This document shows positions 1 to 9,938 of a stretch of DNA of 64,000 nucleotides, one piece after another. Location: assembly GCA_001599915.1 (NCBI GenBank), contig BCIG01000020.1, positions 124,001-188,000 of the forward strand. The letters are read 5' to 3'. A program made the position numbers and the translations under genes. How positions within the stretch are numbered: the first letter of the stretch is position 1; each line of letters opens with the position of its first letter. The notes beneath the pieces were generated by a model. That model was not told the DNA's origin. It saw only the letters and a list, made by a program, of their open reading frames with translations, and made no database searches. The DNA comes from Symbiotaphrina buchneri. Its lineage: Eukaryota > Ascomycota > Symbiotaphrinales > Symbiotaphrinaceae.

Positions 1-195
1 GATACGGATCATCCCCTGAATTTACGTCGCCTTAGTCAGCCGTCAATCGCGAAGCACATGCAACGGACATTTCCAGACCATGCGAATCGTGGAGACTGCC
101 GAAGAATTATGACATTATTATAATCCGTTTCCCAACGCTTCTCAGCTTGGTCGAGCACAGATACTTCTGGATACTCGTGCCAATACCGCAACAAC

Positions 196-1409
196 ATGGC
201 GGAAGAGCAACGAAGTATCCGATCCATCTTTGCTTCGGCGGAGGCCAAGCGTAAACAGCTCGATCTCGTCGCAGACCGAAACAACTCAAGCTACCAGGAA
301 GCAGTAAATTCCGCTCTCGCGGAATATGAGGAGTGCCAGAGACTGGTAGAACAAGCTTCATTATTCAGCCCCAACGAGACTGTCGATGATATTTCTTCAG
401 GGGACTTACAGTAAATTTATCTCTGCGCTTAGCAACTTGATCATACTTACCGACGGGAACAGATATCTTTTGGTCTTGTTTTATTGCGCTGAGTTGATGC
501 TCAAGACGAATACCCTTGACAGAAAGACGGTTCTCCGGCGGGCGAGGGACTACTATGAGCGGTACCTGAATCTTGTCGACACATATGGCCTTCTGTCAGA
601 CGAGGATAAAAAGCTGTACGAACGCTATCTTGAAGCTCGAAATACATTTTCTACGGCATCCACGACAGATGCAGCTGCCCGGAGAGCAACGAAGATTGCC
701 CGGTTCCGTGCGGAGAAGGAGTTGAAGCAGAAGCTTGAAGTATGTTTGCTAAGGCTGTACTCTCGCAGGCTCGCACTGACCGTGAGAAGTTGCTGCAGCA
801 GGATCCTGGCCTTGCGCAGAACGATGAGACAACCGTTCGCGATCTGCACCTGACAAACATTGCTTTCTCTAACCAACAAACCTTTCAATCCCTCGAGTCT
901 ATTGCTCAGGAGCTCGATATTCTTTCATTAGCTCCACCGGCCCCTGCACCCGGGCAAACACCACTGGATGACCGTCGGCGCGAGGAAACCAGAGATGGCT
1001 ACTCAGATCGTTTGGACCGTCCAATTTCAGAGCTCCTAGCAGGTGGTAAGGCAGGCCCGATTCTGAGTAAAGACGGCAAGCCTCTTCGACCCTTTACATT
1101 GCTGGACAGCCGTCAGCGCTTACAAGAGGGTGTTTTTCGGCCGGGACACAATTTGCCGACCATGACAATCGATGAATATCTGGAAGAAGAGAAACGAAGA
1201 GGTGGCATCATAGAAGGCGGCGGTGCACAGTCTGGTCTTAGACCCGAACCAGACGAGGACGACTTGGATAAGGCTGATGAAGAGACAATGAAGGCCCGTG
1301 CTTGGGATGAATATGTCGAAGCTAATCCAAAGTGAGCAAAAGTTGTCATCCTGTCCCTTCGTGCCTAACCGTCTACAGGGGCTCTGGAAACACTCTGAAC
1401 AGAGGTTGA
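196..1409 (+). CDS. TAP42: TAP42-like regulator of PP2A-type phosphatases
   Basis: Tap42/alpha4 family protein. In yeast it binds the catalytic subunits of PP2A-type phosphatases and passes TOR signals to them in the cytoplasm. Exons read 196-410, 463-739, 790-1331 and 1379-1409, giving 354 residues, close to the usual family length. The N-terminal half is helical and charged, as in the phosphatase-binding part. The conserved C-terminal block begins near residue 265 (PFTLLDSRQRLQEGVFRPG) and includes DEYLEEEKRRGG near 292-303. The third exon start was set at 790 rather than 769: it gives a 50-bp intron with a CTGAC branch site at 776-780 and the continuous KQKLE-LLQQDP. The start ATG at 196 is the first in frame. 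The last exon adds only 10 residues. TSC1, another TOR-pathway gene, follows on the same strand. Confidence 0.9.
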
Positions 1410-3268
1410 GTAGGAAGCTTGACAGCTCCGTACGTCCCTTGGGGTGTCAACTCCTAGGCGCATAACTTCACAGATACAAGGCTTGTTCCGCTGCTCTCCG
1501 AAGTATGGCTTTCAAGCATCCACCTCTACTATCATTGTAGCTGACATGTGTGCTTCAGTTGTTGGGGTGAGAAGGTCTATTCGCTTCAGTCAGTGAGCGG
1601 AAGTTCAGCCGAATCTCGACACAAGCGATGCCAGTCTTCTCTGGCTTGTGACAGATTAAGCCTTGAGAAGGAGTCTTCAGGCCTCCTGCTGTCGCTGTCA
1701 GAGTTGCTGGCCCTCGGTGGTCTGTGGTCAATGAGAGAGCGACCGTCAGTTAGATCAGACGAAAACCGGTGACGACATGTCTTGATCTACAACATCTACT
1801 GTAGCAAAGATATCACCGCATCTAGACCACAAAATGTTTTTCGGATAAATGGAACCATAGTCTAGATTGTCATACTCTATGGTCGCTGTCTCTGGATAAC
1901 TGTTATCGGCGCATGAGCTCTGACAGGCACGTACAAGTCCCGTCCTCTGGTCCCGTTGCTGCTAGCTCCGGGGAATTTATACAAGTGTACGACGGCACGA
2001 GACGGCCTCGGCCTGAAAAGTTCTTGGAGACCCGCCCATGAGAGTAAGGTATCGGCAGGAAAGCCCTAGCCCGAACAGATTATTCGTCTAACTCGGCAAG
2101 CATGCCGGACCGTGGTTCCTCGCTGATATCAAGTCGGGCGGGTAGTTCCTTTTGATACGTGAGGAAGCAGCTGCAGTGACTGACCCGTATTTATTGTCCC
2201 CTGGCACGATGCTCCGGCATGCAAGTCACCTTTGTGCAAATGATGCACGCATGCTTGTGCTCCCCCGAGTGTCGACACGCAGCTTACCTTGCATCGCGTA
2301 AGCAACCTTCCTTGTCAGTTCTCAAGCTAGGCCTACTCCTTAGACAGTAGAAGTCAGAAGTAAACACGCGATAGAATCCTGATAGCCTTATCTCTGAGGT
2401 GGATCGATTTGATAATATTAATCTCTTCAACTCAGCCGATTAGGGCCATCTTTTCTCAGGCTCACAGGGAATAGGGGTCACTAGCAGGGGGTTCAACGTG
2501 CTCGGCCTGCCAGAATTGACTCTAGGGCCGGATTGCTGGGCGCTAGGACCAGGATAAGCAATAAACTGATAACGCTAGCGGCATGTCGGCCCCTCGAGGC
2601 GTCAGATAAGGTGCGAACGAGGTCAGAGTTCGGTAAGGCTTTAAGGTTAGCAAGGTTCTCTTTGCGGACATGGGACAAAATGCTGATGCCGCACATCACT
2701 CAAGCCACAAGAGAAGCGGATCCCTTGTCAATCTCTCGCCCTTTTGCTCAAGGCCATCTCGATGAAAAATCCGAGGCCTCGTACATGCTCATACGAGGAT
2801 CTATATTAGCGCCATTGACTACTGATCCCAAATCCGCATGGCTCCGGGACCCCTGACCCTCACAATGCACGCCAACTTTGCATTAAGGTACACTTGCATC
2901 CCATCCCCACGAAATTTGTCCTCGATATGAACTCCTTCCAACCATCAATCGCATTCGCTATACAACGCCCACAATCTGGCATTGAACCGCGCGCTGCGCC
3001 TTGACGGGTGATAGAGGGACTGTCCTAACGATGGAGCGCGAGTGAATTCATCACCACTACCGGTTATCGTTTCTTATCTTGGTGGGGTTATTGCTTGCAG
3101 TGAATGAGGTTTTATGACCCGCCCAAAGGCGCGCACCCTACTTCTCAGATCTACTTCGCCTATCTCTCCGCTTGAGCACTTGCAGACATCCTACATCCTT
3201 CTTGACTGCCGTGGGTCCAGAATTAGCTGACCACGCTGTCTCTGGCCTCTGTGCGAGACGAAGTCAAG
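1410..3268. other. Intergenic region between TAP42 and TSC1
   Basis: About 1.86 kb with no recognisable gene. The longest open frames (for example 2533-2856 +) have no family features and look like chance. It should hold the TAP42 3' end and the TSC1 promoter and 5' leader. No repeat or mobile-element structure was seen. Confidence 0.6.
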
Positions 3269-6200
3269 ATGGCTTCAGGGTGCGTTTCCCCACATCCCCT
3301 CTGCTTGTTTTACTGTGATCGCTGGGGCGATGACAGTGGGCGGCATCACCGCGATCTGATCTGTCTCTTCGGTTGCTTGAAATGGAAAGGCTGACAGATC
3401 CCAGATCCGTGAAGGATGTCGTGAAAGCTATCGAATCTGCGTTGATTTCAGCACCGCCCGATGACCAATATACCGATGCACTGCAGGCACCGATCCAAGC
3501 TTACTTGGACTTGCATGATGCCAGTGATGAGCATGCGTCACAGCGACTGCAGGACGAACTGCTGAAGTTGTTCAACAAACATGTGGCTGAAGGTTCTTCG
3601 CAGCGTGCGGTGTTCCTTTGGGTTCTCAAACAGTTGAGACCTGCAATTCGCAAGACTGATCAACTTCTTCATTGGTGGACGGTCATCGCGAAGCCAACGC
3701 TGGAGTCCACTACAGAGACGAAGTTGGCTGTATCAAATGCGCAAGCCTTTGTGTCCGAGGTGCTTGTCACTGAAGACTCTGATAGGGATGGGGAGACTTC
3801 AAAATCATCCGCGGCATTTCTGCAAAACCTGGTCGAGCTTTATCTGGCTACGACTGAGCCACGTCAGGAATCTGAGGAAGTTTCTGCTGCAGAGAATGGG
3901 CGACGCAACTTCATCGCATCCCGCCTCGAGGCGCTATTCGTTGTCTATGGCAGGCGACGACCAAAGGTAAGCCTATCATGCAGCTTAGTACACTTTGATA
4001 CTCACAAACGCTACCTAGGAGTTCATGATTATGGTCGATCAACTTCTCGTACAACAGCAGCACCGTCTCCAGGCCCTTATTCTGCTGGGCACGTTCGTCA
4101 GGTACCAGCCGCCTCATTTGCATGACATCCTCAACACCCCGTTGTTGAGTAACCTACTCAAGTGTCTGATGAAGGATACGTCTACGGCGGCTGTCTCGCT
4201 CGCTCTGACTGCCTTGGTGATGTTTGTGCCACATATTCCAGACTCATTAGTGAACTATCTCCCGCAGTTGTACGTCATCTATAGTCGTCTTCTCTGTTGG
4301 GAAAGGCAAGGCGCAGATCGTCAAAAGGATGGAGATGCAAATGATGACCCGGATGGGGCAGAAGGCAATCCGACCGAGGAAACATCAGAGAAGAATTTGT
4401 CAGATTGGGAACATCTGGCTGACCCCGCCGACCTTCCCTTTCCCGCAATTCCAGAGTTGGTCCATCTTTTCACTTTCCTCTACGGACTTTATCCGCTCAA
4501 TCTCATGAGCTTCATTCGGAAGCCTCGCAAATACTTGCGAAACTCAAATACGGAGGACACGGAGGTCCCCGATTTGGATCAAGCCGCTATCCGTTCCAGG
4601 AGTGAGCAATTTTGTCGGGTCCATCTACTACATCCCAATTTCTACACAACCACTCCAGATGAGGAGATCAGCAGTGCAAGTCACTGGGTGAAGAGCGATC
4701 CTGCCGATATAGTGGCTAAGTGCATGGCATTGTGCGCCGTCATTCCACCACCAACTGTGCCATCTGCACCTCCCACGGCGAAATTACCAGACATCCCACC
4801 GTCGAAAATCCGCACAGAGGATATCGCCCTTCCCACTCTCCTCTCTGGAAACGGCGGAGGCGCGGCTCCTTCCACCAATTTGGCATCTCCTACTTTTTCG
4901 TGGAATGGCCACAACTGGAGAGACACTCAATCGACAGCGGTAGGCTCGAATTTTGGTGAGGCTGTGACAGATGCACAATCCGATGCGACAACATCCCCTC
5001 CGCAAAATCATGTTTCCGGCGGTTTCCAAGCTGGGACATTGTCTGCTGTGGCTTCGCCGCGTTTTGGTCCGCATGATCATAGCTTTCTGGAAAGTCCAAC
5101 TATACCGCCCCAGATTGTACAAAATGCAACTGTGGATCTTCAGGATATGCTGCAAGCAAAAGAATCCTTGCAGCGAGTTGAATCGAGATCGAATACAGAA
5201 GACGATGCAGGATCGCATAGAGCATCCGAGTTGCTTTCTCCCCGTCTGCAAGCGTATACCCAGTCTCTTTCCACGGCCTCTCGCCCTCATTCGGCCCATC
5301 CTGTGTCGCAAGATAATCAGGGTAACTTATCCTTCCTTCAGCGCGAAATCATGCTCCTTCGCAATGATTTGAACTTTGAGCGTTACCTCAAACAGCAACA
5401 TCTATCACACATAGGTCGGTTGCAAAGAAAATACATCAGAGAAGCCACCGCAGAGGCAGAGACTCAAAATCTTCTTCAGACCAACAAATTACTAAAGTTG
5501 AAACTGGATGAGGCAAAGCAAGTTGAGGCCCAGTTGAAGAAGGAGTGGACCAAGAGCAAACTTCAACAAAAGAAGTGGGAGGCTGAGCTGAATGGGAAGA
5601 TCCGTGCACTCAAAGAGGAGAGGAGAAAATGGCAGGGAGAAGAAGTTGCTATTCGCGAAGCTTTGGCAAAAGCTGTCAAGGATTGTGCTCAGCTTCGACG
5701 GATCGCCGCCGAAGCGGAAGCAAAGGAACTGCATTCAAAACAGAGACTGCAGTCGCTCCACACGAGTCTTGAGGATGTGGAGGGTCTGCGCCAGGAAGTG
5801 GAGAAGCTTAAGGCTAAGCTCAGAGAATTTCAAGTTCGTGAAAATGAGTTCGAGAAGCAAACGATGGACATGGAGACATTGCGCGCACAGCTGGAAGCTA
5901 CGCGGCTGTTGCTCAAGGCCAAAGATGTGGAGTACGAAGGGGCGAAGGTTGGTTACGAAAGGACAGTCGCTGAACTGGAGCATCAGCTGCAACAATCACA
6001 GGCGCAAGCAAATGGGCAGCCGCCGGCTAATTTTGAAATCATGTTGGAGATGGCATTGCGAGACAGCCGTGAGCGCTACGCCAACCTGCAAAAGTCGCAC
6101 TTCCACCTCTTGCAGCGCTACAACGAGCTCGACATGCAATACAGCGAAGTCAAGGCGCAACTTGAAGCTGCAGAGTATTCTACGTCAGACCCGAAAGATA

Positions 6201-6841
6201 TGGCCGCCGGACTCGGGCTCACCAGCCATGATTTTGCGAACCCCGGAAGCGGCATTGGAATGGGACATGCTCCCACCATGGGTCACTTCCAGTCGCTGGC
6301 TACTCGTCCGTATTTTACCACCCCTCGCAGCGATGTTAGTAGCCGTTATATGGAAGGATCTACGATGGGTTCGGCCAGCCAAGCATCAGGCGACCGTGCG
6401 CCTCATGGAACTACTTCGTTTCAGCAGCACCAGGCCCCGCCGGTTAGCCTTCCGGCCTCTCCCAGTCCCGTCACTGAACGGCCCGAGTCTTCTCCTATGG
6501 GCCAACCGTCAGTTCAGTCTCCTGCTTCGGTGGTTCAGTCTCCTGTCTCGGCCTCAACCTCTGGATCTCTGCGTGAGGGCAAATCTCGCGAGGGCAGTGT
6601 GACTAGTAGTGCGGCGAGGAGCGAAAAGGATAAGGCCAAGGTCTCGACCAATTCGCAGGTCAGGATCTACGGTAGAGGTACGTTCAACTTTGGCAACTAT
6701 CGACCGTTGACTTAATTACTGACTCTTCTGTGTATAGGTGGTGGGCAGAACGTCGGATTGAAAATCAAAGAAAAGAAAGACAAGGATCCCGACAAGAAGC
6801 CACGGCCAGGATTCAGGGGTCTGAGGGGCTTTGGTGGCTAG
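3269..6841 (+). CDS. TSC1: Hamartin-like protein, TSC1
   Basis: Hamartin homologue. With tuberin (TSC2) it forms the complex that inactivates the small GTPase Rheb and so restrains TORC1. Exons read 3269-3279, 3405-3966, 4019-6677 and 6738-6841 for 1,111 residues. The first exon has only 11 nt and gives MASG; splicing at 3404/3405 yields MASGSVKDVVKAIESAL, like other fungal Tsc1 N-termini. Residues 1-330 form the helical hamartin domain (LRPAIRKTDQLLHWW, YQPPHLHDILNTPLL, MFVPHIPDSL). A low-complexity, Ser/Pro-rich middle follows. Residues about 627-910 are a long heptad-rich coiled coil rich in Lys and Glu, the usual TSC2-binding and dimerising part. The last exon encodes a basic tail ending GFRGLRGFGG. 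The large overlapping frame at 5592-6602 is a shadow of the coiled coil. Confidence 0.92.
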
Positions 6842-7319
6842 TTGGTCTCCTGCGAGCGTCCGTTTCGTCCTTTTGTTGCTTTGATTTTGTCTTTGCAATC
6901 TTGGACCTTTGGGATCTTGGGATGATCAATTTAGAACATGCAGATCCGTGATTAAGGATTCAGTGGGGCGCTTCTGGCCCGGTTTAGGCGTGTTTGGTTG
7001 GTTCAACGATACCATGGGCGGGCGATACGCGATTGACGATGGCATTTGGAGGAGATCTGTAAGGCGGGAGCTCCCTCTTTGGAATGCTATCCTGCTGTTT
7101 TTCTCACGTGGAAAAATGTGTTGCTTTTTCCGTCCATATCCTAGATAGTGATGTATCTAGCCGACCAGGTAGGGATGATGAGACATTTGAAAAATTGCTG
7201 TAATCCTTTCATTTGTCCACATGCAGGGAAATCCAAGCCATGCACCCAGTAGTCTTCAACGGTTGCAAATGGAATAGAGTACAAATAGAACGCCGTCCAT
7301 GCAGAGTGATCCCCACCGT
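6842..7319. other. Convergent 3' region, TSC1 and uL23m
   Basis: 478 bp between the stop codons of two convergent genes. No coding signal beyond short chance frames; presumably the two 3' UTRs and poly(A) sites. Confidence 0.6.
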
Positions 7320-8129
7320 CTAACGTCTAGCCACTTCACCAGGAGCAGCAGAAGCAGGAGCACCCGTCGCGGGGCCATTATACAGAGGCGTCAACTCCTT
7401 CTGGGGCCTCCACTTCTCCTCGCCGCTCAGCAAGCGTCGGGCCTGCTCGGCGATCGAGGGGCGGTCCTCGGGCAGCCTGGCGATGCCGCCGGGCCGTACC
7501 TGGTCACGACGGTCTTTTTCCGCTTCTTTCTGGATCGAGTCGAAGGTTTCTTTGTCCCATCTGATGAGGAGTAATGGTTAGTGATGCAGGTGCCGAACAT
7601 GGATGATGACAGCAGACGCCTTGGGATATGCTCATCGTTGCTCATTGGGAATGGTGGGATAACGAGAAAGGAAAGTGAAGAAGGGGCAAGCACTCACGCA
7701 GTCTTATCCTCCGGCTCCTCGGGCCAAACAAACGGCCTCTCCATCTCGACCGTCATCTTCTTGATGCTCTGGGGACGGAACCAGCGTCGCGGCGTGAGGC
7801 GCTTCTTGCGGGGGTTGTCGTGGCGCACGCGCTGCTGCTGCACGAACGACCGCACCGACAGCACCCGCACCCCGTACGCGTTCCATAGGTAGTCCTTGAT
7901 GTCCAGCTTGTTCAGCCGTAGCGGCACGATGAATGAGGCGAATTTGGGGGGGAGGAAGGGTGTGCGCAGGAGGGTGATGGTGAATCGTGGGCTAGAGGAA
8001 GAGAGGTAGGGTGTTAGTTCGGTCTTTGTCTGGTGGATGATGGGAAGCGGAGTGGCAATGGGGTTGATGGGCTTACAGGTAGACCAGTTTCGAGCCCAGG
8101 CGGGGCGGTCTTGTTATTGGCGATGCCAT
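7320..8129 (-). CDS. MRP20: Mitochondrial large-subunit ribosomal protein uL23m
   Basis: Mitochondrial ribosomal protein of the L23 family (yeast Mrp20), placed near the polypeptide exit tunnel of the mitochondrial large subunit. Exons in coding order are 8129-8077, 7991-7698 and 7560-7320, giving 195 residues. The N-terminus starts MASPITRPPRLGSKLVYLP, basic and free of acids, and runs into FTITLLRTPFLPPKFASF, the first strand of the L23 fold. RLNKLDIKDYLWNAYGV and the RRWFRPQSIKKM stretch are typical of fungal mitochondrial L23. The C-terminal exon, with the ARLPEDRPSIAEQARRLL helix, is the mitochondrial extension. Both introns have good donors (GTAAGC, GTGAGT). The symbol follows the yeast orthologue. 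Confidence 0.88.
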
Positions 8130-8688
8130 TGTGTGTGGAGCAGACTCTGCTTGCTGTGGAGAGTTGCGGAGCTGAAGATGGGACCTCCGAGGTGAGCTAT
8201 CAAATTATTCCAACACCGGAGGAGGTGGATGTGGTCTATTGTGTACACCGTACGGATAGATCCTCAAGTACGGGACGGCACAAAAGCCACTAGCACAAAC
8301 TCTACCTCCACCGCACACCGCACACCGCCCGGAGACCTAACCGGAGCGGAATGCGGGGCACTCGGGCTGGTGGTCAGCATTGTTTAAAGTTTCGATACAG
8401 CAGAACAACCACTCTGCGAGCAAAAATCCAGGAAGTAAAGTGCAGTTCATTCTACAATAATTCAGTTTGGACGTCATATCCGGACTGGATGTCAACAGAG
8501 ACAAGATCTCAAGCCCCAGAAACAATCGTCATCTGCTCTTCTTAACCTGAACATGCAATATGCCGCTCATTTCTATGGCTTGATGCTCCCAAAGCCTTTC
8601 CAAGTATACGCCAATGAATATGTCAGTCATCCCACTGCCGCCAAATGCACAAAGCCTCTTCCACGCTCATACAAAGCCTCTTCCACAC
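8130..8688. other. Intergenic region, uL23m 5' side and FAD1 3' side
   Basis: 559 bp upstream of uL23m and downstream of the FAD synthetase stop. It holds a short ACCGCACA-type reiteration near 8305-8335 and the first copy of the 22-bp tandem duplication that reaches into FAD1. No gene recognised. Confidence 0.5.
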
Positions 8689-8693
8689 TCATC
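8650..8693. repeat. 22-bp tandem duplication over the FAD1 stop codon
   Basis: Copies 8650-8671 and 8672-8693 both read CAAAGCCTCTTCCAC, then G or A, then CTCAT and a variable last base. They differ at position 16 and at the last position. The second copy contains the FAD1 stop codon (TGA at 8691-8689 on the - strand); the first lies just beyond it in the 3' UTR. Confidence 0.9.
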
Positions 8694-9580
8694 CGTCTCT
8701 TCCCAATCGCTCTGCTTCATCCTCCATCAGCTCATATGCCGGCCGAAACACCTGTCTGTTCTCGTCTACTGCACCATCGCCGGCGTTCTGTCTTAGCTTT
8801 GGATTGGGATGCGTGTCTGTCGTTCCTCCTAGTGATGTGTAACCCATGTCGTATAATGAACAGTAAGGGATATTGTTATGTCTAATAAACTGCAAAGGTT
8901 TGCATCAGCCGACAAATCCCTATCAACCTACAAACACCGTCCTGGAGGAGACCTACTGTCCAAATCTCGGCATAATGCCAATCAATAACAGGATGTATGC
9001 GCATGAAATCAGGCCATCCATGGTCCGTCCGGTTAAAATGCGTCAAATCCGCTCCGTGCGGATCGGTCCGTCTGGTGCCGACGAAGATGGCCTTGACGTT
9101 CGACCGGTCGCGGAGATAGAGCTCGAAAGAAGCCTTCATTGGCTGGACGTAGCGCATCAGATCGAGCGAGTACGTCTGCATGGTCTTGTTCACGAAATCC
9201 TCCACCTCGGCGAACGAGTTCTTGGCCACTATGTACACGCTCTGGATCCGCTCGGGGAGGGGCTGATATGTCCTTCCCAGGACCGAGAGGAACAGTATGA
9301 GGAGCACGAGGCAGTCCTTCCCTCCGTTGTATGATATGGACAGCTCGTCGAGTCTACTAGATGCCGGGTCCGTCAGCAATTGCCGTAACTGGCCGGTAAC
9401 CGGGGCGAATAAATACCTGTACTTTTGCAACGCTTCCTCAATCACACCGAGAGATATTCTAGTCTGCTTCTGTGTGCTCTTGACTAGTTCTGACGACGGC
9501 TCCTCCTCCAGGAAGGCGCGGACCCGGGCATCGAGCTGGAGGCACAGCTGGCGCAAGGCCGCATTATCGCCATTTTCCAT
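8689..9580 (-). CDS. FAD1: FAD synthetase (FMN adenylyltransferase)
   Basis: PAPS-reductase-fold FAD synthetase, which transfers AMP from ATP to FMN to make FAD, normally in the cytosol. Exons in coding order are 9580-9417, 9356-8957 and 8889-8689 (254 residues). Signature elements are SYNGGKDCLVLLIL (ATP-binding SGGKD loop), FVGTRRTDPHGADL, RTDHGWPDFMRIHPVIDWHYAEIW, and IPYCSLYDMGYTSLGGT, the classic C-terminal block of the family. The join at 8957/8889 gives IWTFIRH. The 60-bp intron 9416-9357 has a GTATTT donor, a CTGAC branch site and a TAG acceptor. It is stop-free and a multiple of three, so the gene reads straight through without splicing; removing it restores KYSRLDELSISYNGGKD as in the family. 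The start at 9580 is the first ATG in frame; the open frame further upstream begins only with TTG. Confidence 0.9.
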
Positions 9581-9938
9581 GTTGCGCAATGCACTGAAGA
9601 GACACGAAATCCAGTCGGACGACCCTCTGCATGGCAATCAAGCAAGTCCCAGAAAGTAGCAGCTATCTGGCGGGCGCATCTCCATTGACAGTCATCAATC
9701 AATCGGCGTGCTGAATTGAGGGTCCGAGAGGAATAGCGTCGACCCCATCAGTACGTTCACTCTAGCCGAATTTCCCCACCATGGAAAATGACAGCGGCCG
9801 ACTTCTACCATTTTCTACCGAGAGCCAATCACCAACGAGCCAAGCCGTTTTGCGCGACCCCTTTCCTTACTGCAGACAAATAATAGGGGTAAAATGGGTA
9901 TCGCGAGATTACTCTTATACAGATCATATCCTGCTAAG

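Noticed and set aside
769-789. TAP42 exon 3 starting at 769 after a 29-bp intron
   Set aside because: 29 bp is below the usual splicing limit, and it would insert ARTDREK into a conserved stretch; the 50-bp alternative has a branch site.
1548-2856. Short frames between TAP42 and TSC1
   Set aside because: No domain features, no convincing intron structure, and composition like noncoding flanks.
5592-6602. 336-codon open frame on the + strand
   Set aside because: Overlaps the TSC1 coiled coil in another frame; arginine- and tryptophan-rich composition typical of a shadow frame.
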